Assembly: GCA_018433595.1 (NCBI GenBank)
Contig: JAHDQY010000007.1
Coordinates: forward strand, 62,001-126,000
Reading direction: 5' to 3'
Length of the DNA: 64,000 bases
Source: Synergistales bacterium
GTDB lineage: Bacteria > Synergistota > Synergistia > Synergistales > Aminithiophilaceae
Each line of letters starts with the position of its first letter. The first letter of the stretch is position 1. This document shows, one piece after another, positions 10,243 through 22,709 of the stretch. Below the pieces are notes generated by a model. The model was not told where the DNA came from and did no database searches. It was given only the letters and a program-made list of their open reading frames with translations. The position numbers were made by a program, and so were the translations under genes.

Positions 10243-10271
10243 ATTGTATCGTGCCCCCCGATATAACGCAA
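10243..10271 (-). promoter_or_regulatory. Sigma-70 type promoter of the HD-GYP gene
   Basis: Read on the reverse strand: TTGCGT, a 17-base spacer, TACAAT. Transcription would start about 75 bases before the ATG at 10162. It lies in the divergent region shared with the AI-2E family gene. Confidence 0.65.
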
Positions 10272-10347
10272 ACAGAATGGTAGGAAGGAGGTCTGCACTC
10301 TGGGTGCCAAAGGGAAATTTCACATCGATCCAGGAAGCCGAGCTGCA

Positions 10348-11424
10348 TTGTTCCCCTTCGCTACAGTCCTTGTCCTGACGGCGGTTCTCAGCTACATCGT
10401 CTCCCTTCCTCTCCTGCGGCCGCTGGCCTGGTCGGCGCTGCTCTCCTTTTTCGCCTATCCGCTCTTTCGTTGGCTCAAGGAGCGCCTTTTCCGGGGACAT
10501 TTCGCCGTTCTCGCGGCGGCCATGACGACGGCTGCCATCGTGCTCCTTCTGGTCATTCCGGCCCTCTTCGTCGGACTTTCCATCGCCCGGGAGGGGATCC
10601 GCCTTTACGGCTACCTGGCCGATCACTTTCTCCGCCTGGGGGCGTCGCCGACAGCCAGCCTGGAATCCCTGCTTCCTGAAGGGATGGCGGAAAGATTCGC
10701 CCCCTTTCGGGATCAGCTCTCCTTCCTGGGCGGAACGCTGCGTCAGGCTGCGACGTGGCTCGCGTCATCGCTGGCGACTGCCTCGAGGGGATTCCTGGAG
10801 AACGCTTTCCGTCTCGGTTATCAGTTTATCGTCATCGCCGTGGCCTCGTTTTTCCTGCTCAAGGACGGTCACCTGATCCTCCAGTTCGTCAGCGACATCA
10901 CGCCTCTCTCCCTGGAGCAGCGGGAGGCTTTCTTCGAACGTATCCGCAGGATGATGGCCGCCATGATTTACGGCGTCACCCTGACCGCAGGGCTTCAGGC
11001 GCTGTTGGGCATTGCCGGCTGGCTCTTCGTCGGCCTGCCCAATCCGGCCATTTTCGGCCTCTTGATGTTTATCCTGGCCATGATCCCCTTCGTGGGAACC
11101 CCCCTCATCTGGGGGCCTGCGGCTCTCTATCTCGCTCTCTCCGGCGAAGTCCGCAACGGGATCGTCCTTTTCATCTGGGGGCTTGCCGTCGTCAGCACCA
11201 TCGACAACCTCGTCCGCCCCATTTTCATTTCCGAGGGGAGCAAGGTCCATATCCTTATCGTTTTCATCGGCGTCGTCGGCGGCCTTGCGGCCTGGGGCTT
11301 TCTCGGCCTCTTTCTCGGTCCCCTGATCCTGACGATGTTCGTCTTTCTCCTCGACACTTACCGGCTTGCCTGGTGCGCCGCCCGCGGCAGCGACTACGAG
11401 GATCGGGAAAGGAGTTGTCCTTAG
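10348..11424 (+). CDS. AI-2E family transporter-like permease
   Basis: A 358-residue protein with paired hydrophobic segments at the N-terminus, a soluble stretch around residues 80-145 and a C-terminal membrane block. ASFFLLKDG, FVGTPLIWGPAALYL and DNLVRPIFISEGSKVHILIVFIGVVGG are conserved signatures of this family (formerly UPF0118, TqsA/YdiK-like). Substrates differ: AI-2 export and sodium/proton exchange have been reported for members. The boundary is uncertain. TTG 10348 lacks a ribosome site, whereas AAGGAGG at 10285 is ideally spaced for an in-frame CTG at 10300 that would add 16 residues. The downstream mobB starts directly after its stop. Confidence 0.85.
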   Translation: MFPFATVLVLTAVLSYIVSLPLLRPLAWSALLSFFAYPLFRWLKERLFRGHFAVLAAAMTTAAIVLLLVIPALFVGLSIAREGIRLYGYLADHFLRLGASPTASLESLLPEGMAERFAPFRDQLSFLGGTLRQAATWLASSLATASRGFLENAFRLGYQFIVIAVASFFLLKDGHLILQFVSDITPLSLEQREAFFERIRRMMAAMIYGVTLTAGLQALLGIAGWLFVGLPNPAIFGLLMFILAMIPFVGTPLIWGPAALYLALSGEVRNGIVLFIWGLAVVSTIDNLVRPIFISEGSKVHILIVFIGVVGGLAAWGFLGLFLGPLILTMFVFLLDTYRLAWCAARGSDYEDRERSCP

Positions 11425-12096
11425 GTGCCTTTCATCATCGCCGTCTCCGGTTTCAAGGACAGCGGCAAAACCACGCTCTGCATGAGGCTTCTCGATTACT
11501 TAAAAAAGGAGGGTCTTGATGCGGCCTTCTTTAAGCACGGCTGCGAGCCGATCCTCTCCGACTCGTCAACGGACAGCGGCAGGGCTGTCGCCCAGGGGGT
11601 GCCGGCCCTTCTCTGGAGTGACAAGGGAATCCGCCTCGAGAAGGCGGGAGAGTTCCCCCTTGAAGAGATCGTCGCCGTCTTTTTCCCTGCCGTCGACATC
11701 ATCGTCGTTGAAGGGGCCAAAAATGTCCCCCTGCCTCGGATTTGGGTCGGAGGGGAGACGCCTCCGGAGGAAATCAAGGGAGTTCTGGCCCGCTATGATC
11801 CCGTCGGAGAGGAGACAAGGCCCGAAGAGCGACTTTACGGAAAAGGGGGGGAAGAGCTCCTGGCGTCCCTCCTTGTCGGACTCTGGCGCCGAGCCGAACC
11901 GACGGGAGTTTCCCTCTATGAAGGGCATCGGCGGATTCCTGTCAAGGACTTCGTCGCCGATTTTCTTGCCGGAGGGGTCCTGGGCATGGTGGGCGCCCTT
12001 AAGGGGTGCCGTTTGACCGAGGACGGCCTTTCTCTTTTTGTCCGGAAGAAAAGGGCCTTGCGAAAGAAAGACGATACCGAACAGCCCTCCCTCTGA
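11425..12096 (+). CDS. mobB: MobB-like molybdopterin-guanine dinucleotide biosynthesis protein
   Basis: A 223-residue GTP-binding protein with a Walker A motif SGFKDSGKTTL at the N-terminus and the later DIIVVEGAKNVPLPRI, both typical of MobB, which assists MobA in attaching GMP to molybdopterin. It starts with GTG at 11425 immediately after the permease stop, with AAAGGAG upstream. MobB proteins are usually about 160-175 residues; here ~70 extra residues follow (GHRRIPVKDFVADFLAGGVLGMV...) and I cannot assign them. No other molybdenum cofactor gene is in the window. Confidence 0.8.
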   Translation: MPFIIAVSGFKDSGKTTLCMRLLDYLKKEGLDAAFFKHGCEPILSDSSTDSGRAVAQGVPALLWSDKGIRLEKAGEFPLEEIVAVFFPAVDIIVVEGAKNVPLPRIWVGGETPPEEIKGVLARYDPVGEETRPEERLYGKGGEELLASLLVGLWRRAEPTGVSLYEGHRRIPVKDFVADFLAGGVLGMVGALKGCRLTEDGLSLFVRKKRALRKKDDTEQPSL

Positions 12097-12121
12097 CGCG
12101 CTCTTTTCTTTTGATGCTTTC

Positions 12122-12150
12122 TTGTAAAGGATCGAGGTCGTGTCTATAAT
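12122..12150 (+). promoter_or_regulatory. Strong sigma-70 type promoter of hppA
   Basis: TTGTAA (12122-12127), a 17-base spacer and a perfect TATAAT (12145-12150). It drives hppA independently of mobB and leaves a leader of about 90 bases. The leader has three small potential hairpins (for example AGCCT/AGGCT and TTTATA/TATAAA) before AGGAGG at 12231. Confidence 0.82.
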
Positions 12151-12245
12151 GAGGTTCGCTCCGGGCTCCCTGAAGAGCCTACAGAGCAGGCTGTCTTTAT
12201 ATTTTATAAAGAAGTCGCCGGAAGACTTAAAGGAGGTTTCATCGG

Positions 12246-14210
<1,965 letters not shown>

Positions 14211-14245
14211 GCGCACTATCCTTCACACCGGTTGAAAGGGTCCTT

Positions 14246-14286
14246 TGGGAACAAGGGGGAGAGCGGCGCTCTCCCCCTTGTTCCCA
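14246..14286 (+). terminator. Long perfect hairpin between hppA and dnaG
   Basis: Two perfectly complementary 19-base arms (14246-14264 and 14268-14286) around a GGC loop. No T-run follows on the plus strand. It could be a U-less terminator, an mRNA-stabilising 3' end for hppA, or a partial attenuator before dnaG, whose ribosome site begins 12 bases later. Confidence 0.6.
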
Positions 14287-14311
14287 ACGTCATCTGCGGG
14301 AGGTGAGGCCG

Positions 14312-16071
14312 ATGGCCGATGATGCCGTTGCTGAAGTCAAATCGCGCGTCGATATCGTCGACATCATAGGCGGCTACGTCCCTCTCAGAAAGGCCGGAAA
14401 GAATTATCTCGGCCTCTGTCCCTTCCACGGGGAGAAGACGCCCTCTTTTAACGTCTCGCCTGAACGCCAGACCTATCACTGCTTTGGCTGCGGCAAGGGG
14501 GGAGACGTTTTTTCCTTTCTCATGGAGATCGAGGGGCTGACCTTTCCCGAGGCTCTGGAGCAGCTGGCCCGTCGCGCCGGCGTCACCCTGCGCCGGAGAA
14601 GCTCCTGTCAGACCGTCGGCCTTCGGGATGTCCTCGACGAGGCCCTCTCCTTTTTCCGCTCCTCTCTCGACCTTCCCTCAGGCGAGGTGGGCCGTTCCTA
14701 CCTGGAACGCCGCTTGCTCGGAAAGACGCAGTGGGAGACCTTCGAGTTGGGGTGGGCCCCCCGCGCCTGGGACGGCCTGGCCCGACACCTGGGGAAAAGG
14801 TTCCCGCCGAGGCTCCTCGATGAGAGCGGCGTCGTCATCGAGGGGAAGAAGGGACGTTACGACCGCTTCCGTGGGAGAGTCATCTTCCCCATCCGGGATG
14901 TGACGGGGAAACTCATCGCTTTCGGCGGCCGCCTCGTCGACGGCGACGGGGCGAAATACATCAACAGCCCCGAGAACGATCTCTACAGCAAGAGGCGATC
15001 CCTCTACCTGATCCACCGGGCCCGGCGGGCCATCGTCGAAAAGGGGCGGTCCATCCTCGTCGAGGGCTACATGGATGCCATCCGTCTCCACCTGGCGGGT
15101 TTCACCGAGGCCGTCGCCTCCCTCGGGACGGCTCTGACGGAGGAGCAGGCCTCCATTCTCGGCCGCCTGGCCGACCGCTGCTACATCTGTTACGATGCCG
15201 ACCTCTCCGGACAGGAGGCGACGCTCAAGGGAATGTACCTTCTTCAACGCTCCGGACTCGATGTCCATGTCCTGACTCTTCCCACGGGCAAGGATCCCGA
15301 TGAGCTGCTTTGTCAGCCGGAAGGGGCGGAGGTCTTCCGAAGCGCCCTTGACAGGGCCCTTCCCCTTCTGGCCTATCATCTCTTTCTTCGCAGAGAGGCC
15401 TTTCGTGACCGTCTCCGGCGACGTCGGGCGATTGAGGAGCTGCTTGAGGGGCTTCTCTCCCTTCCCCTTCTTGATATCGCTCCCTTTCTGCCCGATGTCG
15501 CTGCGGCCATGGCGGTGACGCCGCGTCAGCTTCAGCAGGTCCTTGACGACCGGAGAAAGGGTCTTTCTCCGCCGATCCGGAAAGAAGAGGGGCAGAAGGC
15601 GCTTTCCCATGAAGGCAAAAGGGGCCGGAATCGCGTACCTATCGGTAAAGGGGAGGAAGAAACGCTTCGGGACCCCTGGGAGGAAGTGCTCTGCTGGCTT
15701 CTCTGGAGCGATGACCGCCTTCGGACCGAGGCTGACGCCGCGACAGTTCTCCCCCTTCTGCGTGACCCTGTGGCCTCATCGGTCGCCTGCGCCCTCATGG
15801 CCGGCGAGAGCCCGGAAGAGCTGACGTTGCGATGGCTCGAAGCGGGTGAAAGGAAGGCCCAGGCCCTCTTGGCCTCCGGAGGGGATCGTTGTGAACGCCT
15901 TCCCCGGGAGGTTCCAACATGGGACCTGGCCCTTCATGGCCTGAAAGAGAGGCATTGCAAAGAGGAGTACGAGAGATTGAAGGCTCGGATGACCGCCAAC
16001 AGGGCCACGGCCCAGGAAGTGGCGCGATACTACGAGCTTGCGGGAAGGCTGAAGGGAGGAAAAAACACTTA

Positions 16072-16072
<1 letters not shown>
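14312..16072 (+). CDS. dnaG: DNA primase DnaG
   Basis: A 586-residue primase that makes RNA primers at the replication fork. The zinc-binding domain ligands are C36, H39, C57 and C60 ([11 protein letters not shown] and [10 protein letters not shown]). The TOPRIM core has [30 protein letters not shown] and PTGKDPDE. The C-terminal helicase-binding region after ~420 is more divergent. GTG 14303 lies within the ribosome site (GGGAGGTGA), so ATG 14312 is preferred. Its stop overlaps the rpoD start (TAATG), the classic dnaG-rpoD pairing of the macromolecular synthesis operon; rpsU is not adjacent. Confidence 0.96.
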
Positions 16073-17235
<1,163 letters not shown>

Positions 17236-17286
17236 TTTTCCCACCCTCGGGTACCTTCGCAGGGAAGAAAACACAGGAGGTGACAG

Positions 17287-18414
17287 ATGATGAGAAAAGC
17301 CGTGGTCAGAGATATCCTGGATCGATTCACCCCGGCCTCCGCTGTCCTTTCTCTTTATGGAGATACCGACAGAAGCCGCCGCAGCGCTAAGGAGATCGTC
17401 ATCGCTCTGAAAAACCTCAATCGCCAGGCTCTCCGTCTTGTTGAAGATTGGCCTCGAGAGGATCAGGAGAAAATGCGGAACCTGCTGGAAGGGGTTTTCC
17501 CCCGGGTCGAAGACCTGTCGACGGATCTGCCCAGGGGATGGTCCTTTTTCATCAGTCCCGAGGTGCCGGCCTTCTCTCTCCCCTTGCCCGCCTCCGTTGC
17601 AGCTGAGGCGAGCCTGAATGAGAGGCCCCGCCTTTTCCCGCTGATTCAGGCCCTCTCTCCTTTCAAAAAGACGCTGGTTATCGTCGTCGAGAATCGTTCC
17701 GTATCCTTTTACCATCGTTACGGTGCGGAGTTGGAGCTTCTTCTGCGCCATGTCGTCGAGTTTCCCTCCAGGATCAAGGCCGGCGGCCGCTACGGCATGG
17801 AGGAGCGCCGTATCGAGCGTCGTGCCGAAGAAGAGACGGGGAGGCTCCTTCGGGAGACGGCGGCCGAGGCCAAAGGCCTCTTCGGCGATCGCCTCTTCAA
17901 GAGAATCCTCGCCGCCGGCTCGAAGGAACTGACGGCACCGCTGCTGACGCTCCTTCGGGAGCAGCTTCCGATGGAGGAGGTCGACCTTCTTCCCGAATCG
18001 CCTGAAAGAGGGGAAAGCTCCCTTCAAGCGACACTCGATGAGTGGGCCCAGGCGCGATTCTGGCAGGAGGGCGAGGCTCTTGTCGCGCGGATCCTTTCCG
18101 AGGCTCCCAAGGGAGGACTTGCCGCTGCGGGAATGAGGGCGGTTCTTGCCGCGTCGAACCGGGGCGCGATCCATCAGCTTGTCCTTGAAGAGTTCGAGCC
18201 CCGCAGCGGAGTCCGCTGCACCCGCTGCGGGGCCCTTGGCCTGGACGAGGCGACCTGTCCTCTCTGCGGCCTTGAGACGAAGCCGGAGAAAGATCTCCTG
18301 GAGGCCCTGATCCAGCAGGTCCACGGTAAGGACGGGGAGACGCTCGTTCTCGGCCGTCCCTCCATCCTTCGCGAGTGGGAGGGCATCGGCGCTCTGTTGC
18401 GCTTCGTCCTTTGA
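17287..18414 (+). CDS. Bacterial eRF1-like protein (baeRF-type) with zinc ribbon
   Basis: A 375-residue protein that I place with moderate certainty in the bacterial archaeo-eukaryotic release-factor-like (baeRF) group. The N-terminal part reads VLSLYGDTDRS and GWSFFISPEVPAFSLPLP, then a central KTLVIVVENRSVSFYHRYG strand pattern. The C-terminus resembles eRF1 domain 3 and carries two cysteine pairs (CTRCGALG, CPLCG) within the last third. No GGQ motif is visible, so peptide release is not implied; roles in ribosome rescue or hibernation have been suggested for the group. AGGAGG is six bases before ATG 17287. It follows rpoD by 51 bases, probably in the same operon. Confidence 0.72.
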   Translation: MMRKAVVRDILDRFTPASAVLSLYGDTDRSRRSAKEIVIALKNLNRQALRLVEDWPREDQEKMRNLLEGVFPRVEDLSTDLPRGWSFFISPEVPAFSLPLPASVAAEASLNERPRLFPLIQALSPFKKTLVIVVENRSVSFYHRYGAELELLLRHVVEFPSRIKAGGRYGMEERRIERRAEEETGRLLRETAAEAKGLFGDRLFKRILAAGSKELTAPLLTLLREQLPMEEVDLLPESPERGESSLQATLDEWAQARFWQEGEALVARILSEAPKGGLAAAGMRAVLAASNRGAIHQLVLEEFEPRSGVRCTRCGALGLDEATCPLCGLETKPEKDLLEALIQQVHGKDGETLVLGRPSILREWEGIGALLRFVL

Positions 18415-18434
18415 ATCGCTTCAAAGCAGGGACA

Positions 18435-18464
18435 TTGATGATGCACCCTTTTTTTTGATATACT
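18435..18464 (+). promoter_or_regulatory. Sigma-70 type promoter of rqcP-eno
   Basis: TTGATG (18435-18440), an 18-base spacer containing a run of eight T, and TATACT (18459-18464), located 32 bases before the rqcP start. It separates rqcP-eno-rex from the dnaG-rpoD group. Confidence 0.66.
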
Positions 18465-18495
18465 GAATGACAATTTGTGCTTGGAGGATCAAAGG

Positions 18496-18768
18496 ATGAG
18501 GGCCGATAAGTTTCTCAAGTTGTCACGGCTCGTCAAACGCAGAACGGTGGCCCAGGAGATGATCGAAGTCGGCGCCGTTCACGTCGACGGTCGTCCGATC
18601 AAGCCTTCGTCTGAGGTCCGTATGGGTGATCTCGTGGAAGTCGCCTATCCCGGACGTATCTTGAGAGTCCTTGTCCTCTGTGACGATGAGGCGGCCCTCA
18701 AGCGGGGCACTGTGGCCTATGAACTGAAGGAGGAGCGTCGGGATGTCCGAAAAGAAGGAGCTTGCTGA
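18496..18768 (+). CDS. rqcP: S4-domain ribosome quality-control factor RqcP
   Basis: A 90-residue protein that is almost entirely one S4 RNA-binding domain: MRADKFLKLSRLVKRRTVAQEMIEVGAV-style wording continuing to KPSSEVRMGDLVEV. It matches B. subtilis RqcP (YabO), which holds the P-site tRNA on stalled 50S subunits during alanine tailing with RqcH; Hsp15 is a close relative and the alternative. I start at ATG 18496, with GGAGG eight bases upstream, rather than TTG 18475. RqcH is not in the window. The gene lies 21 bases before eno. Confidence 0.85.
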   Translation: MRADKFLKLSRLVKRRTVAQEMIEVGAVHVDGRPIKPSSEVRMGDLVEVAYPGRILRVLVLCDDEAALKRGTVAYELKEERRDVRKEGAC

Positions 18769-20070
<1,302 letters not shown>

Positions 20071-20140
20071 AGGAATCGGCAGGGCGGTTTCGTCTGTTCG
20101 AGTTGCCCTGCCTACGACACAGGGACAGGAGCCGAGACAA

Positions 20141-20773
20141 GTGACCATGAAAGTTGCCGAACCTACAGTCGAACGCCTGGTTCAGTATTGTCGTCTCCTG
20201 GAACATCTTCATGAGGAGGGACGGCGTGTCGTCTCCTCTCAGGAGATCGGCGAGATGCTGGGCCTCAAAGCCAGTCAGGTCCGAAAAGATCTCTCCTACT
20301 TCGGGGAGATCGGCAAGCGGGGCGTGGGGTATCACGTGGACCGCCTTTTCGAGCATATCCGCAGCATTCTCTCGCCTCCCCGTCACTGGAAGATCGCTCT
20401 CGTCGGGGCGGGACGATTGGGTGAAGCGCTTCTCGGCTACAAGGCCTTCAGAAGCGACAAGTTCTCCATCGAAGCCATCTTCGATATCGACCGCGACAAG
20501 ATCGGCTCCACCGTGGCCGGCATACCCTGCTATCATCCCGATTCGCTTCCGGAGATCCTCAAGGAAAAGGCCATCGAGGTCCTCATCCTGACGATCCCGG
20601 CTTCGGCCGCCCAGGCCGTTGTCGACCTTGCGGCCAAGGCGGGGACGCTCAAGGGTGTTCTTTCCTTCGCTCCGACGACTCTTGTCGCGCCTGAGGGCGT
20701 TCTGATTTACGGCGTCGATATCTCGGTGGAGCTTGAGAAGCTGCTCTTCTACCTCAAACACAGTGGAGCCTGA
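20141..20773 (+). CDS. rex: Redox-sensing transcriptional repressor Rex
   Basis: A 210-residue protein. The N-terminal winged helix (SSQEIGEMLGLKASQVRKDLSYFG) binds the Rex operator. The Rossmann domain begins at IALVGAGRLGEALLGY, and the C-terminal swapped helix (YGVDISVELEKLLFYL) mediates dimerisation. Rex senses the NADH/NAD+ ratio and represses fermentative and reductive genes. GTG 20141 is favoured because AGGAG is nine bases upstream; ATG 20147 is alternative. I saw no convincing Rex operator (TTGTGAA-N4-TTCACAA type) in the window. Confidence 0.95.
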   Translation: MTMKVAEPTVERLVQYCRLLEHLHEEGRRVVSSQEIGEMLGLKASQVRKDLSYFGEIGKRGVGYHVDRLFEHIRSILSPPRHWKIALVGAGRLGEALLGYKAFRSDKFSIEAIFDIDRDKIGSTVAGIPCYHPDSLPEILKEKAIEVLILTIPASAAQAVVDLAAKAGTLKGVLSFAPTTLVAPEGVLIYGVDISVELEKLLFYLKHSGA

Positions 20774-20787
20774 TTCTCTCTCATCGG

Positions 20788-20817
20788 TTCACAGCCCAGG
20801 GGACACCGTGATACAAT
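20788..20817 (+). promoter_or_regulatory. Candidate yajC promoter
   Basis: TTCACA (20788-20793), an 18-base spacer and TACAAT (20812-20817), 44 bases before the yajC start. The -35 box is moderate and the -10 box good. Confidence 0.5.
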
Positions 20818-20861
20818 GATCTGCGGTTCCTTAAAACACCTCATTCCGGGAGGCGGTTCGT

Positions 20862-21170
20862 TTGCAACAGCAGGGAAGCCTTATGGGCATGTTGCTGCCC
20901 ATCGTGCTCTTCGGCGTCATTTTCTACTTTCTCATTCTCAGACCTCAGAAAAAACGTCAGAAGCAGCAGCAGGACATGCTCAATTCCATCACCCGCGGTG
21001 ATCAGGTGGTGACGGCCGGGGGATTCTACGGCACGGTCCGGGAAGTCAAAGACGACAGTTTCATTCTTGAAATCGCCGAAGGCGTAAAGGTCCGTATCCT
21101 CAAGGGTTCCATCTCGGGGAAGAGGACATCGGCGGAAATTCCCCAGCCGGAGCTTCCTGCGGACAGCTGA
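20862..21170 (+). CDS. yajC: Sec translocon accessory protein YajC
   Basis: A 102-residue protein with one N-terminal membrane helix (MLLPIVLFGVIFYFLILRPQ) followed by the diagnostic RPQKKRQKQQQDM and GDQVVTAGGFYGTV. YajC associates with SecDF-YidC at the inner membrane. The start is TTG 20862 with GGGAGGCGG upstream; an internal ATG at 20883 would remove seven residues. A strong intrinsic terminator follows directly, so yajC is likely transcribed apart from secDF. Confidence 0.93.
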   Translation: MQQQGSLMGMLLPIVLFGVIFYFLILRPQKKRQKQQQDMLNSITRGDQVVTAGGFYGTVREVKDDSFILEIAEGVKVRILKGSISGKRTSAEIPQPELPADS

Positions 21171-21192
21171 TCGACTCCGTAGCGATGCTCTG

Positions 21193-21229
21193 ACGGAGTG
21201 GATGCCGTCGCATCCGCTCCGTTTTTCTG
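21193..21229 (+). terminator. Intrinsic terminator after yajC
   Basis: Complementary 13-base arms (21193-21205 and 21210-21222, one G-T pair) around the loop CGTC, followed by TTTTTCTG. This is the clearest classical rho-independent terminator in the window. Confidence 0.92.
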
Positions 21230-21304
21230 TTCCTCCTCAGTCGGCCTCATTTTTGTCCATGAATTCAATCTGATTTTGTGCAAGGAGAAGGGGGTCCTGT
21301 CTTA

Positions 21305-22687
21305 ATGTTCAAAAGGGAACGTTGGCGGCTGCTTCTGGTGGTTGTCGTCGTCGTCGCCGCCCTTGTCTCGGTCTTCCCCATCGAAGGGAAGATCCGTCTC
21401 GGCCTCGATCTCAAGGGAGGAGCCCACATTGTCCTTCAGGCCAAGGGAACTCCGGAGAACCCCTTGAGTGATGACAGTGTGGAGCGGTTGCTTGCCGTCT
21501 TGCGCAACCGGGTCGACCAGTACGGAGTCTCCGAACCGGTCATTCAGAGGAGCGGTTCCGACCGGGTCATCGTCGATCTTCCCGGCGTCGAAGATCCCGA
21601 GGCCGCCCTGGAGCTGATCGGCAAGACGGCCCAACTGGAGTTTCGCAGGGTTCTGGCCGTAACGCCGGAGGTTCCCCCCAGCCCTCAGCGCCCCAATTAC
21701 GAGAGCGATGAGGCCTACCGGAAGGCTCAGGAGCGGTGGCGGGAGGCCAAGGCTCAGATCGATGAAATGGGTCGCGGTTTCCAGGAGCGCATCGCTGAAG
21801 AAGCCTCCCTTCTTGTCGCTCATGACGATTTCGACCGAGTCTATCTCCTTGCCGCCGTTGACGTCAGCGGCAAAGATCTCATTGATGCCAAGACGGCCTA
21901 CGATAACCTGGGCCGTCCCATCGTGACCCTTAAATTCAGCGCCGAAGGGGCGAAGCTTTTCGACAAGGCTACGGCCGAGAGCGTCGGACGGCAGTTGGCC
22001 ATCGTCCTTGACGAGATCGTCGTTTCGGCACCTGTCGTTCAGCAGCGCATCTCCGGTGGAGAGGCTCAGATTTCAGGAACCTTCTCCGTTTCGGAAGCCC
22101 AGAGGCTGGCCATCATGCTTCGGGCCGGCGCCTTGCCTGTCCCCGTTGAAATTCTCGAAAACCGTTCCGTCGGTCCCACTCTCGGAGCCGATACGATTCA
22201 GGCCGGGCTTCGAGCCGGACTCGTCGGAGCCTGTCTCGTCGTCGCTTTCATGTTGCTTTATTACCGCTTCCTCGGCTTGGCCGCCGATGTTTCTCTTGTC
22301 GTCACGATCCTTCTGGTCTTCGCCGGCCTCATCAGCCTCCGGGCGACGCTGACTCTGCCGGGTGTCGCCGGCATCATCCTCACCATCGGCATGGCAGTCG
22401 ACGGAAACATCCTCATCTACGAACGTATCCGCGAGGAGCTCGCCGCCGGCAAGACGCGGATGGCCGCCGTCGATGCCGGTTTCCGGAAAGCCCTGACGAC
22501 GATACTCGATGCCAACGTGACGACCCTCATCGCCGCTGCGGTGCTCTACTATTTTGGCAGCGGACCGATCCGGGGCTTCGCCGTCACCCTCAGTGTCGGC
22601 GTTGTCGCCAGCGTCTTTTCCGCCGTCATCGTCACGAGGGCCTTGATCGGGTTGTTCATGACCCGCCGGGCGGCGGCACGTTCCTGA
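21305..22687 (+). CDS. secD: Protein translocase subunit SecD
   Basis: A 460-residue inner-membrane RND-type protein. TM1 contains an uninterrupted run of six valines. GLDLKGGAHIVLQ opens the periplasmic P1 region, and the first periplasmic domain extends to about residue 290. GMAVDGNILIYERIREEL is the helix-4 motif that relays the ion gradient. It pulls substrates into the periplasm with SecF. ATG 21305 follows GGGGG; a GTG at 21278 would extend it by nine residues. Spacing to secF is 22 bases. Confidence 0.95.
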   Translation: MFKRERWRLLLVVVVVVAALVSVFPIEGKIRLGLDLKGGAHIVLQAKGTPENPLSDDSVERLLAVLRNRVDQYGVSEPVIQRSGSDRVIVDLPGVEDPEAALELIGKTAQLEFRRVLAVTPEVPPSPQRPNYESDEAYRKAQERWREAKAQIDEMGRGFQERIAEEASLLVAHDDFDRVYLLAAVDVSGKDLIDAKTAYDNLGRPIVTLKFSAEGAKLFDKATAESVGRQLAIVLDEIVVSAPVVQQRISGGEAQISGTFSVSEAQRLAIMLRAGALPVPVEILENRSVGPTLGADTIQAGLRAGLVGACLVVAFMLLYYRFLGLAADVSLVVTILLVFAGLISLRATLTLPGVAGIILTIGMAVDGNILIYERIREELAAGKTRMAAVDAGFRKALTTILDANVTTLIAAAVLYYFGSGPIRGFAVTLSVGVVASVFSAVIVTRALIGLFMTRRAAARS

Positions 22688-22709
22688 GTCTCGTAAGGGG
22701 GATACGGCA

